Source of the DNA: TMED14 sp003444795
GTDB taxonomy: Bacteria > Bacteroidota > Bacteroidia > Flavobacteriales > Schleiferiaceae
Direction: 5' to 3'
DNA length: 13,363 nt
NCBI GenBank assembly: GCA_963978445.1
Contig: CAXBRT010000037.1
Coordinates: 1 to 13,363, forward strand
This document shows positions 1-7,528 of the stretch, in pieces. The position numbers and the translations under genes are program-made. The notes beneath the pieces were generated by a model. That model did not search any database, was not told where the DNA came from, and saw only the letters and a program-made list of their open reading frames with translations. The first letter of the stretch is position 1; the number at the start of each line of letters is the position of its first letter.

Positions 1-1446
1 CGGACCAAGGCGCATTTCATCCAAAAAGGCGATACCGGTGATCCAGTTGCCTTTAGTGAGTTCGTAGCGGTTCTGATCGTCGTTTTGGCGGCCAGCAAAA
101 TTCCACATGAAGTAACGGAACCACATTTGGCCCACTTGGTAGTCCATGAAGAACTTGAAGTGATCGCTCAACTTCAACTTGTTCGAGGGCTTGACGCCCA
201 TCAGCTTTTGGTAGTTTTCGATATGGTCGGCTTGATCACTCCACATGCGTGGGAAGAATCCCACATCGCTCTTTGCGTAGTTTGGCTTGGACGCTTTACC
301 GTCACTGGTCACTTCGTATTTGCCCGTCTCCTCGCTGTATTGGTAGGCGGGGCTACCGTCCACATAAGGTTGAGTAGCATCCAACTGGCTGTTGAAGCTT
401 TGGCCATATAGCACGGGCCAATCGCCGTACTGGTCGCGTTTATAGTAGGAGAGCAAGGACATGGCATCCTCGGGATTGTTCTCGTCAATGGGCGTGTTGG
501 CGTTGGAGCGAATGGCTAGAACCACAAAGCTCGAATAGCCAATTAGCAAGAAAACAACTGCCTGAATCCCTTGGGCAACGAGAGGCTTATCCTTCTTTTT
601 GGCCCATTGAATTCCAAAGTATACGCCCCCCGCAATCAATAGGATAGCCAGGATTGAGCCGGTATTCTTTGGCATGCCAATGCTATTGACCGTAGCAATT
701 TCCAACCAGCCAAAAAGTGATAAAATGAAGGGGATGATGATGGCAAAGACCAAGCCCAAAACTCCAATTGAGGCCGCATTGGCGACCACCCATGACTTCC
801 AAGTCACCTGGGGGTACTTCTTGTAGAAGTAAATCATCACAACGGATGGAATCGTCAAGAAGACCAGAATGTGAACGCCTACAGACAAGCCCGTCAAGTA
901 GGCAATCAGAAGCAACCAACGGTTGGCATAGGGATCTGAATCCACCGCTTGCTCCCACTTCAACACTGCCCAGAAAGCAATCGCCGTAAAGCAGCTAGAC
1001 ATGGCATAGACTTCACCTTCTACCGCTGAAAACCAAAAGGAATCACTGAACGTAAACGCCAATGCGCCTACCGCGCCGGCTCCCAAGAGAACAATTTCTT
1101 GGCCCTTGCTGAGGGTCTCTGTACTGAACAACTTGCGCCCAAAAGCCACAATGGTCCAAAACAAGAAGGGAATCGTGAATGCACTAGAAAGGCCAGACAC
1201 CAGATTCACATAGAACGCTTGGCGCTCTACGTTGCCAAAAGCCAGCTGTGAGAGCACATTGGCGAATAACTGAAACACGGGGGCACCTGGAGGGTGACCT
1301 ACTTGAAGCTTGACAGAGGTGGCGATGTATTCCCCACAGTCCCAGAAACTTACCGTTGGCTCCAGCGTTGAAGCATAGGTGAAGAGGGCAATTCCAAACG
1401 TGAGCCAACCCGTGAGGTTGTTCCACTGCTTAAAGGAAAGATTCAT
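1..1446 (-). CDS. DUF2723 family membrane protein, TMEM260-like protein O-mannosyltransferase homologue (partial, C-terminus off the left edge)
   Basis: An open frame runs without a stop from the ATG at 1446 to the window edge (482 codons), so the C-terminal part is missing. The N-terminus is strongly hydrophobic, with likely membrane segments near residues 12-28, 80-102, 117-135, 148-163, 176-200, 222-245, 262-279 and 292-313. An acidic loop follows the first segment (FWDCGEY, 34-40), then HPPGAP (51-56) and EGEVYAMS (143-150). Asp36/Glu39 sit where GT-C glycosyltransferases carry the acidic catalytic residue. After the membrane part come DENNPED (321-327), RDQYGDWPVLYG (337-348) and FRYFMWNFAGRQND (443-456), which I recognise as typical of Bacteroidota DUF2723 (PF11028) proteins of about 1000 residues. 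Human TMEM260 of this family is a protein O-mannosyltransferase; the donor and substrate here are inferred. The gene lies downstream of the suf genes but behind a terminator, so it is probably a separate unit. Confidence 0.85.
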   Translation of the reverse strand, partial: MNLSFKQWNNLTGWLTFGIALFTYASTLEPTVSFWDCGEYIATSVKLQVGHPPGAPVFQLFANVLSQLAFGNVERQAFYVNLVSGLSSAFTIPFLFWTIVAFGRKLFSTETLSKGQEIVLLGAGAVGALAFTFSDSFWFSAVEGEVYAMSSCFTAIAFWAVLKWEQAVDSDPYANRWLLLIAYLTGLSVGVHILVFLTIPSVVMIYFYKKYPQVTWKSWVVANAASIGVLGLVFAIIIPFILSLFGWLEIATVNSIGMPKNTGSILAILLIAGGVYFGIQWAKKKDKPLVAQGIQAVVFLLIGYSSFVVLAIRSNANTPIDENNPEDAMSLLSYYKRDQYGDWPVLYGQSFNSQLDATQPYVDGSPAYQYSEETGKYEVTSDGKASKPNYAKSDVGFFPRMWSDQADHIENYQKLMGVKPSNKLKLSDHFKFFMDYQVGQMWFRYFMWNFAGRQNDDQNRYELTKGNWITGIAFLDEMRLGP

Positions 1447-1468
1447 AGCGTGCGCTTTTTAAGAAGAA

Positions 1469-1476
1469 CGAAGATA
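1469..1476 (-). promoter_or_regulatory. Candidate Bacteroidota -7 element upstream of the DUF2723 gene
   Basis: The minus strand reads TATCTTCG, one mismatch from the Bacteroidota -7 consensus TAnnTTTG. It ends 22 bases before the ATG at 1446. The element before sufA (TATCTTTG) sits at nearly the same distance from its start codon, 24 bases, which supports the call. No clear TTG -33 element is visible upstream; that space is taken by hairpins. Confidence 0.45.
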
Positions 1477-1485
1477 CCCAATCTA

Positions 1486-1523
1486 GGGCGCTTTGCGCCC
1501 ACTATTTAGTGCCCCGAAAGGGG
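1486..1523. other. Cluster of three consecutive short inverted repeats
   Basis: Three perfect inverted repeats lie back to back: GGGCGC-TTT-GCGCCC (1486-1500), CACTATTTAGTG (1500-1511) and CCCC-GAAA-GGGG (1512-1523). They lie between the suf terminator and the candidate promoter of the DUF2723 gene. None is followed by a T-tract on the minus strand, so they are not typical intrinsic terminators. They could be a protein-binding region or part of a longer upstream leader. Their role is unknown. Confidence 0.5.
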
Positions 1524-1530
1524 AAGGGGA

Positions 1531-1570
1531 GAAAGAATAGAAGGGTGAAAGAGTAGAAGGGTGAAAGAGT
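1531..1570. repeat. Period-8/16 tandem direct repeat in a polypurine tract
   Basis: AGAAGGGTGAAAGAGT occurs twice in perfect tandem (1539-1554 and 1555-1570), preceded by the related octamer GAAAGAAT (1531-1538). Read as octamers, the block alternates GAAAGARt-like and AGAAGGGT units. The plus strand from about 1516 to 1571 is almost entirely purine. It is noncoding, in the spacer downstream of the sufD terminator. Confidence 0.8.
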
Positions 1571-1614
1571 GTACGATTCTGGCGCGCGGCGAAGGTCCAA
1601 CCACACATTTCGGC

Positions 1615-1638
1615 AAAAAAGAGCTTAAACGTTTAAGC
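1615..1638 (-). terminator. Intrinsic terminator of the suf operon
   Basis: GCTTAAACGTTTAAGC (1623-1638) is a perfect 16-base palindrome. On the minus strand it is followed at once by TCTTTTTT (complement of 1615-1622). It starts 41 bases after the sufD stop. An alternative stem (GTTTAAG at 1631-1637 with CTTAAAC at 1642-1648, loop of 4) overlaps it. The stem is AT-rich but the T-tract is good, and it lies where the suf transcript should end. Confidence 0.65.
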
Positions 1639-1641
1639 ACA

Positions 1642-1681
1642 CTTAAACCCTTAAACCCTTATTCCCTTAAACTCTTTTACT
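1642..1681. repeat. Octanucleotide tandem repeat abutting the sufD stop
   Basis: Five consecutive 8-base units can be read on the plus strand: CTTAAACC, CTTAAACC, CTTATTCC, CTTAAACT and CTTTTACT. The last runs into the sufD stop codon (1680-1682). The first two are identical and the others differ at one to four positions. A sixth related unit (CTTAAACG, 1624-1631) lies in the terminator palindrome. The block looks like a short tandem expansion from which the terminator stem may also derive. Confidence 0.75.
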
Positions 1682-3005
1682 AGAGTGCAAACCCAAAGTT
1701 CTTCACCCCCAATTTCTTCCCGATAAGGCGGTTGAGCTTGGCTTGGAGACTGGGGTGCTGGATGTCGGCAACGGCGTCATGCGCAAAGGCCACCATCAGC
1801 AAAGCGCGTGCTTCTTTTTCCTTGATGCCGCGGGCACGGAGGTAGAAAAGTGCGTCTTCGTTCAGCTGACCCACGGTACAGCCGTGGGAACACTTTACGT
1901 CATCTGCAAAGATTTCCAGCTGAGGTTTGGTATCAATGGCGGCTTTTTCGTTGAGCACTAGGTTGTCGTTCTGCTGGAACGCTAAGGTCTTTTGAGCGTC
2001 AACGTGGACGTGAATTTGGCCGTTGAAAACCCCATTGGATTCCCCGTCAAAGAGACCCTTGTAGTTTTCATGGCTGGTGCAATGCGGTGCCAAATGGTCC
2101 ACCCGCGTGTGGTGGTCCATCAGTTGCTTGCCGTCAGCCAACGAGAGGCCAAACATCCGAGCTTCCGCTCCCGATTCGGCCAGCTTGAAGTCCAAGTTGT
2201 TGCGCAGAAACTTGCCATCCGTGCTAATCGTATGAACCGTGGCATGGCTGTCCTGCTTTTGGTGTACCACACTGTGCTGTGTCAACGCAGCACTTGCTTC
2301 ATCGTGCTGCAACTTTACCCAGTGCATACGTGCTCCAGCCCCCATGAAGACCTCGTCAACAGCGTTGGTCCAACTTTGGGCCGTCGTCAGGGATTGATGG
2401 CGCTCAATAATTTCCGCTTGCGCATTTTCGCCCAAGATGATGAGGCTGCGCGTTTGGTTAAAAATGGGTTGATCCCCCGTGGTGAAGTACAACGCCTGAA
2501 TGGGCTTGTCCAAGGTGACGCCGTTGGGAACGCGGACGTATAGACCATCCCAAGCCAAAGCGGTATTCAGCTGCACCAAGGCACCAAGGTCCTCCGTCAA
2601 TTGGCCAAAGTGCGGCTCAATATGGTGGGCGTATTTCTTCCAAGCGCTACCGAGGGTGCACACGTCAAAACCACTGTGCGTAGTCTCCGACAACCACGAC
2701 GAGTAGCGGCCATTGATAAAGACCACACGGTAGCAGTCAATGTCATTGACCAAGAAGCGCTTGATGTCCTTGAACTCTAGAGGTTCGGCATCGTCCTGCG
2801 CGTCAAAGGGCGAGTACAAGGCATAGTCTTCCTTGAGCACCTTTTTAAGGTTGGTGTACTTCCAATCCTCATGGCGAACGGTCGGAAAGCCTTCTGCTTC
2901 AAAGCGCTCTATAGCCTTTCGGCGACGGTCGGTCACCAAGGCATTGGAAACGGCGGCAAAATGACTCTCGTGCAGCCAGTACGACGCGGCTAAGCGGTCC
3001 TTCAT
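1680..3005 (-). CDS. sufD: SufD, Fe-S cluster assembly scaffold subunit
   Basis: 441 residues, full length for SufD (the E. coli protein is 423). SufD pairs with SufB and the ATPase SufC in the cytosolic SufBC2D complex that assembles Fe-S clusters. The N-terminal part is helical with the HEDWKYTNL block (residues 45-53), then comes the long beta-helix core. The motif DDVKCSHGCTVGQL near residues 368-381 contains His374, which aligns with E. coli SufD His360, a residue reported as important for cluster assembly. The C-terminal segment (RARGIKEKEARALL) is the usual helical end. The ATG at 3005 overlaps the sufC stop by 4 bases (ATGA), indicating translational coupling. It is the last gene of the operon, with a TAG stop at 1680-1682 and the terminator about 40 bases downstream. 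Confidence 0.96.
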   Translation of the reverse strand: MKDRLAASYWLHESHFAAVSNALVTDRRRKAIERFEAEGFPTVRHEDWKYTNLKKVLKEDYALYSPFDAQDDAEPLEFKDIKRFLVNDIDCYRVVFINGRYSSWLSETTHSGFDVCTLGSAWKKYAHHIEPHFGQLTEDLGALVQLNTALAWDGLYVRVPNGVTLDKPIQALYFTTGDQPIFNQTRSLIILGENAQAEIIERHQSLTTAQSWTNAVDEVFMGAGARMHWVKLQHDEASAALTQHSVVHQKQDSHATVHTISTDGKFLRNNLDFKLAESGAEARMFGLSLADGKQLMDHHTRVDHLAPHCTSHENYKGLFDGESNGVFNGQIHVHVDAQKTLAFQQNDNLVLNEKAAIDTKPQLEIFADDVKCSHGCTVGQLNEDALFYLRARGIKEKEARALLMVAFAHDAVADIQHPSLQAKLNRLIGKKLGVKNFGFAL

Positions 3006-3751
3006 GCCTGCTCCTTTTTGATCCAGTCGTACCCGCGTTCTTCCAACTCAAGTGCAAGCGACTTGTCGCCCGACTTTACAATCTTGCCATTGAGGAGCAC
3101 GTGTACATAGTCGGGCACGATGTAGTCCAGCAGACGCTGGTAGTGGGTGATCACCATGAAGGCGTTCTCCGACGAGCGCAGGGCATTCACGCCGTTGGCG
3201 ACGATACGGAGAGCATCGATGTCTAGGCCCGAATCGGTCTCGTCCAAAATGGCCAATTTGGGCTCCAGCATGGCCATTTGAAAGATTTCGTTGCGCTTCT
3301 TTTCACCGCCTGAAAAGCCTTCATTCAGCGATCGGCTCAAGAAGCCTTTGTCCATCTCTAGGAGGTCCATCTTTTCGCGCATCTTTTTCAGCATGGACGA
3401 AGCATCCAAGGGCTCCTCGCCGCGCGCCTTGCGCATTTCGTTCAAGGCCGTCTTGATGAAGTTGGACACACTTACACCTGGTATCTCCACCGGGTACTGA
3501 AAGCTCAAGAAGAGGCCCAAGTGGGCGCGCTCTTCAGGCGCCAATTCCAAAATGCTCTCCCCGTTGAAGAGGATGTCGCCTTTGGTGATTTCGTAATCTT
3601 CACGGCCGGCAATGACGTTGGACAAGGTGGACTTGCCCGAACCATTGGGTCCCATCATGGCGTGTACTTCTCCAGCGCCCATGGTCAAGTTGATGCCTTT
3701 CAAAATAGCCTGCCCGTCTACGCTAGCGTGCAAATTGACAATTTCAATCAT
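3002..3751 (-). CDS. sufC: SufC, Fe-S cluster assembly ABC-type ATPase
   Basis: 249 residues, the usual SufC length. It is the soluble ABC ATPase that drives conformational change in SufBC2D. All nucleotide-binding motifs are intact: Walker A GPNGSGKST (34-42), Q-loop at FLSFQYPVEIPG (81-92), signature FSGGEKKR (146-153, the SufC variant of LSGGQ), Walker B LAILDE (166-171), D-loop SGLD and switch His203 in VITHYQRLL. There are no membrane segments. The start ATG at 3751 is 12 bases after the sufB stop, and the end overlaps the sufD start by 4 bases. The call is very secure because the family-specific signature and the sufB/sufD neighbours agree. Confidence 0.97.
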   Translation of the reverse strand: MIEIVNLHASVDGQAILKGINLTMGAGEVHAMMGPNGSGKSTLSNVIAGREDYEITKGDILFNGESILELAPEERAHLGLFLSFQYPVEIPGVSVSNFIKTALNEMRKARGEEPLDASSMLKKMREKMDLLEMDKGFLSRSLNEGFSGGEKKRNEIFQMAMLEPKLAILDETDSGLDIDALRIVANGVNALRSSENAFMVITHYQRLLDYIVPDYVHVLLNGKIVKSGDKSLALELEERGYDWIKKEQA

Positions 3752-3763
3752 GTGTTCTATGCC

Positions 3764-5203
3764 TTATCCGACCGAGCCCTCTAGGCTGATGGCCAATAGT
3801 TTTTGCGCCTCCACGGCAAATTCCATGGGGAGCTGGTTCAATACATCCTTGCAGTAGCCGTTAACAATCAAGGCGATGGCTTCTTCCATGCCCAAACCGC
3901 GTTGCTGGCAGTAAAAAATTTGGTCCTCTCCTATCTTGCTGGTGGTCGCTTCGTGCTCCATCCGGGCCGAAGGATGCTTCACCTCAATGTAGGGAAAGGT
4001 GTGTGCGCCACAGCGGTCGCCCATGAGCAGCGAGTCGCATTGGCTGAAATTGCGCGCATTGACGGCACGGGGACCCATGCGCACCAATCCGCGGTAGCTG
4101 TTGTGGCTATGGCCGGCGCTGATGCCCTTGCTGACGATGGTGGACTTGGTGTTCTTGCCCAAGTGAATCATCTTGGTGCCGGTATCTGCCTGCTGGTAGT
4201 TATTGGTAACCGCGACCGAATAGAACTCGCCCACGCTGTTGTCCCCCTTGAGGATGCAGCTGGGGTATTTCCAGGTGACGGCCGAACCCGTTTCTACCTG
4301 GGTCCAGCTGATTTTGGCGTTGCGTTCGCAGATGCCGCGCTTGGTCACAAAGTTGAAGACGCCTCCCTTGCCTTCGGCGTCGCCGGGGAACCAGTTTTGG
4401 ACCGTTGAATACTTAATCTCCGCGTCATCCATAGCAATGAGTTCCACCACGGCGGCGTGCAGCTGATTCTCATCGCGTTGTGGGGCCGTACAGCCCTCCA
4501 AATAGCTCACATAGCTGCTCGCATCAGCCACCACCAAGGTGCGCTCAAACTGACCGGTACCCGATTCATTGATCCGGAAGTAGGTGCTGAGCTCCATGGG
4601 ACAGCGAACGCCTTTAGGGATGTAGCAAAAGGAGCCATCCGTAAAGACCGCGCTGTTGAGAGCCGCGTAAAAGTTATCCGTCTTGGGAACTACGGTACCC
4701 AAGTATTTTTTCACCAGTTCCGGATGGTTCTGGATGGCCTCGCTCATGGAGCAAAAGATGATGCCTTTCTCAGCCAATGTCTTCTTGAAGGTGGTCGCTA
4801 CAGATACGCTGTCCACGACCACGTCCATGGCCACACCAGACAAACGCTTCTGTTCATCAAGGCTGATCCCCAATTTTTCAAACGTCTTCAGAAGTTCGGG
4901 GTCTACCTCGTCCAGGCTGTTGACCTGCTTCTTTTTGGGTGCAGAATAATAGCTGATAGCCTGAAAATCTGGCTTGGTATACGTGACATTGGCCCACTCC
5001 GGCTCCGCCATACTCTGCCAAATTTTATAGGCGTCCAAACGCCACTCCGTCATCCATTCCGGCTCATTTTTCTTGGCCGAAATCAAGCGGATCACGTCCT
5101 CATTCAGACCTGGAGGAACCTTGTCCGACTCGACGTCCGTGTAAAAGCCGTATTTGTATTCCGAAGTCGTGACCTCGTTGAGAATTTGGTCTTGTTCGCT
5201 CAC
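3764..5203 (-). CDS. sufB: SufB, Fe-S cluster assembly scaffold subunit
   Basis: 479 residues against 495 in E. coli. SufB is the main scaffold on which the nascent cluster forms with SufD and SufC. Cys389 (in NFSQCDSLLMG) and Glu418 (in RMEHEATTS) fall at the positions of E. coli Cys405 and Glu434, residues reported as essential, with the same 29-residue spacing and the same 16-residue offset. The C-terminal blocks EDQIFYCQQRG, VNGYCKDV and EFAVEAQKLLAISLEGSVG are the family hallmark. The start codon is GTG, not ATG: minus-strand GTGA at 5203-5200 overlaps the sufA stop, so translation is probably coupled. The reading SEQDQILNEV directly after it and the family length support this start. sufC follows 12 bases after the stop. 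Confidence 0.97.
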   Translation of the reverse strand: MSEQDQILNEVTTSEYKYGFYTDVESDKVPPGLNEDVIRLISAKKNEPEWMTEWRLDAYKIWQSMAEPEWANVTYTKPDFQAISYYSAPKKKQVNSLDEVDPELLKTFEKLGISLDEQKRLSGVAMDVVVDSVSVATTFKKTLAEKGIIFCSMSEAIQNHPELVKKYLGTVVPKTDNFYAALNSAVFTDGSFCYIPKGVRCPMELSTYFRINESGTGQFERTLVVADASSYVSYLEGCTAPQRDENQLHAAVVELIAMDDAEIKYSTVQNWFPGDAEGKGGVFNFVTKRGICERNAKISWTQVETGSAVTWKYPSCILKGDNSVGEFYSVAVTNNYQQADTGTKMIHLGKNTKSTIVSKGISAGHSHNSYRGLVRMGPRAVNARNFSQCDSLLMGDRCGAHTFPYIEVKHPSARMEHEATTSKIGEDQIFYCQQRGLGMEEAIALIVNGYCKDVLNQLPMEFAVEAQKLLAISLEGSVG

Positions 5204-5529
5204 AGGGCAAAGCTTTCCCCGCAGCCGCAGGTGCGCGACGCATTAGGGTTGTTAAACGAAAATCCTTTGCCGTTCAGTCCACCGCTGTATTCCAAAGTGG
5301 TGCCTAAGAGGTACAACAAACTTTTCTTTTCGACGAGAATTTTAACGCCTTGATCCTCAAAAAGCTGGTCACCTTCTTCGGGGGCGTTCACAAATCCCAT
5401 ATCGTAGCTCAAGCCAGAGCAACCGCCAGACTTGACCCCTACGCGTATGTACGCGGATGCCACGTCTTTGCCCTCCTCTTGCATCAAGGAGGCCACTTTG
5501 CGGGCAGCTTCTAAGGAGACGTTGATCAT
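5200..5529 (-). CDS. sufA: A-type Fe-S carrier, HesB/IscA/SufA family
   Basis: 109 residues, the normal length for A-type carriers, which accept clusters from the scaffold and pass them to apoproteins. The three cluster-binding cysteines are present: Cys37 in GGCSGL and Cys101/Cys103 in TCGCGESF, i.e. C-X63-C-G-C. The body motif DQGVKILVEKKSLLYLLGTTLEY is typical (seen at residues 59-81). It is the first gene of the suf cluster, preceded by a -7 element, and its TGA overlaps the GTG of sufB by 4 bases. SufA, IscA and ErpA cannot be separated by motif alone; the name rests on the suf context. Confidence 0.93.
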   Translation of the reverse strand: MINVSLEAARKVASLMQEEGKDVASAYIRVGVKSGGCSGLSYDMGFVNAPEEGDQLFEDQGVKILVEKKSLLYLLGTTLEYSGGLNGKGFSFNNPNASRTCGCGESFAL

Positions 5530-5553
5530 TTGGACTCATTCTAAATTGAGCGG

Positions 5554-5561
5554 CAAAGATA
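5554..5561 (-). promoter_or_regulatory. Candidate promoter -7 element for the suf operon
   Basis: The minus strand reads TATCTTTG, a perfect match to the Bacteroidota consensus TAnnTTTG. It lies 24 bases before the sufA ATG, in the only gap (5530-5592) between the amylase stop and sufA. No good TTG at the -33 position is visible, so the match is to one element only. Confidence 0.55.
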
Positions 5562-5592
5562 CACCCCGCCGAGGGCTTAATTGGTTCGGCTC

Positions 5593-7515
5593 TTACTTGC
5601 GATACCCCAAGATGGTGAGGCCATTAGATGCGATGCGGTAGTTCCCTCTTTCGACTATGTCTTGGACACCTTGGATATCAGGAACGCCCTCCATCGACTT
5701 TGTCTCTAAAAGGACGTGTGTCCCAGAAAAGGTGTTCAGCAAATCGCCCAAGCGTTGCAGGTCAAAGTACTGCGGGTTGGCGTTGCGGTTCACCATCACT
5801 AATAGGACTTCCTCGTCGTTGCTCCAGGAGTACGCGTAGACGTCGTTGTAAGGAGCCCATTGGCGAAGGTCACCCGTTCCAATCACAGGGTGGGCTTTGC
5901 GCAGGTCGGCTAGCTCTCTGGTGAAGGCCAAGGCCTCTACTTCGTCTGGGGTCAAGCCCTCCCCAGTGAACGCATTCTTCGCATCGCCTGGCCAGCCGCC
6001 AAACATGTCTTGGCGAATGGCGCCGTGATCGTTTTCGGCACGCATCAATACTTCGGTGCCGTAATAGAGACAGGGTATGCCGCGCATGGTGTAGAGCATG
6101 GCCATGCCCATTTTGTAGAGGTCCTTGTCCTCCTTCACTTTCGCAAAAAAGCGGCCCTCGTCGTGGTTGTCGAGGAAGACAATGAAGTTCTCGGGTTGGC
6201 GGTAGAGATAGTCTGCCGCTAAATTCATGTAGAAATGATTGAGGCCGCCATTCCAGGTGGTGGGCTTTTCCAAGGCTTCCTTCCAGGCCTGGTACATCAT
6301 AAAGTCAGCGGCCCCATCTAACGTGGGGTGACGATCCAAGAAGTACTGCTGCGAATGCTCGTTGTGCACCCAACTCTCCGAAAAAATGAAGAAATCCGGA
6401 TAAACCGCATGGATTGCGGTGGACCAGAGATTCAGGAAGTCTTGATCGGGATAGATCCACGTATCCACCCGGAAGGCGTCTACGCCAATGGACTCAATCC
6501 ACCAGATGGCGTTTTGGACCAGGTACTGGGCACAGTGACGATCCCGCTGATTGACGTCCACCATGGAAGACACAAACCACCCGTCCGTGAACTGCGCTTT
6601 GTCGCTGGGGGCCGCGTAGGGGTCGTATAAGGTCGCATAGCGGTGGTTGGTGATGAGGGGCTCGCCTACCTCGCCATTCTTGTCCGTTTTTGGCTGACCA
6701 GGCCACGCATTGATCCAATTGGAATCGGGGGGATTTTGGTAAAAACGGTGCCCTGTTCCGATATGGTTGGGCACCATGTCCATGACCAGCTTCATGTCTT
6801 GAGCATGCAAAGCATCTGCGTAGTCTTTATAGGCGTTGAGGCCCCCAAAGCGCGGATCCACGCGGTAGTGGTCCGTGATGGCATAGCCGTGGTAGGAGGC
6901 GCGCGGCATATCGTTGACCAAAGCAGGCATGGTCCAAACGGCCGTGGCCCCCAAAGAAGCGATGTAGTCCACGTGGGCTGTCAAGCCCTCGAGGTCGCCT
7001 CCATGGCGCTCATAGCCCTGGTTGCGATCAAGGGTCTGTTCCTTCAGTCCCCGTACTTGGTCGTTGGCCGGGTTGCCGTTGGCAAATCGGTCGGGGGTGA
7101 CTAAGTAGATGAGGTCGCGAGAATCCAAGCCCATGTGCGCCCTCCTGCTCGCATCGCGCGCTTCCAATACATAGGGGACGACCGTCGGTTTTTTGGACTT
7201 GGTGTCATAGACATTGAGTTGAAGGGTTTGCGCCGGCGCCTGCGGCTCAATGACCAGCGTTACATAGTGGTACTGGGGGTTTTGAGCGGGTTCATCTTTG
7301 AAGATTCGTACGCCCTGTGCATCTGCCAAGGTCACTTTTTGAATGTTCCCAAACCGGTGCTCCACCAACAATTCCACTGTGTTCCCCGGCATCCCAACCC
7401 ACCAATTGGGCGGATCCACGACCACTTTTAATTCTTTTGTGCCATAGGCCTTTCCAGGCATGACCATGAAAGCGATTAAGAGCCCTAATAAAGCCCAATT
7501 TCCTTTTTTCATCAT
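5593..7515 (-). CDS. Periplasmic GH13 alpha-amylase, cyclomaltodextrinase/neopullulanase (SusA-like) type
   Basis: 640 residues. It hydrolyses alpha-1,4-glucan oligosaccharides or cyclodextrins by the retaining GH13 mechanism. A signal peptide covers about residues 1-25 (MMKK, hydrophobic stretch, GKAYG) without a lipobox, and there is no T9SS domain, so it is most likely a soluble periplasmic enzyme like SusA. Residues 28-120 form the N-terminal beta-domain of cyclomaltodextrinases (start VVVDPPNWWVGM). The (beta/alpha)8 barrel carries region I DMVPNH (246-251), nucleophile Asp351 in FRVD, acid/base Glu380 in FSES and Asp452 in DNHDEGR, all intact. A C-terminal beta-domain ends in GLTILGYRK. 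It is the last gene of the susCD locus, 60 bases after the T9SS-protein gene and behind a hairpin. ATG at 7515 or 7512 is equally possible. Exact substrate preference cannot be read from the sequence. Confidence 0.92.
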   Translation of the reverse strand: MMKKGNWALLGLLIAFMVMPGKAYGTKELKVVVDPPNWWVGMPGNTVELLVEHRFGNIQKVTLADAQGVRIFKDEPAQNPQYHYVTLVIEPQAPAQTLQLNVYDTKSKKPTVVPYVLEARDASRRAHMGLDSRDLIYLVTPDRFANGNPANDQVRGLKEQTLDRNQGYERHGGDLEGLTAHVDYIASLGATAVWTMPALVNDMPRASYHGYAITDHYRVDPRFGGLNAYKDYADALHAQDMKLVMDMVPNHIGTGHRFYQNPPDSNWINAWPGQPKTDKNGEVGEPLITNHRYATLYDPYAAPSDKAQFTDGWFVSSMVDVNQRDRHCAQYLVQNAIWWIESIGVDAFRVDTWIYPDQDFLNLWSTAIHAVYPDFFIFSESWVHNEHSQQYFLDRHPTLDGAADFMMYQAWKEALEKPTTWNGGLNHFYMNLAADYLYRQPENFIVFLDNHDEGRFFAKVKEDKDLYKMGMAMLYTMRGIPCLYYGTEVLMRAENDHGAIRQDMFGGWPGDAKNAFTGEGLTPDEVEALAFTRELADLRKAHPVIGTGDLRQWAPYNDVYAYSWSNDEEVLLVMVNRNANPQYFDLQRLGDLLNTFSGTHVLLETKSMEGVPDIQGVQDIVERGNYRIASNGLTILGYRK

Positions 7516-7528
7516 AGCTGTAAATGTA

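Noticed and set aside
1642..1681. CRISPR array or telomere-like repeat
   Set aside because: The units are only 8 bases with no spacers, and no cas gene is present; it is a short tandem repeat.
4457..5353. A 298-codon open frame on the plus strand opposite sufB and sufA
   Set aside because: It is antisense to two certain, conserved genes, shows no recognisable motif, and open shadow frames are common in DNA of this base composition.
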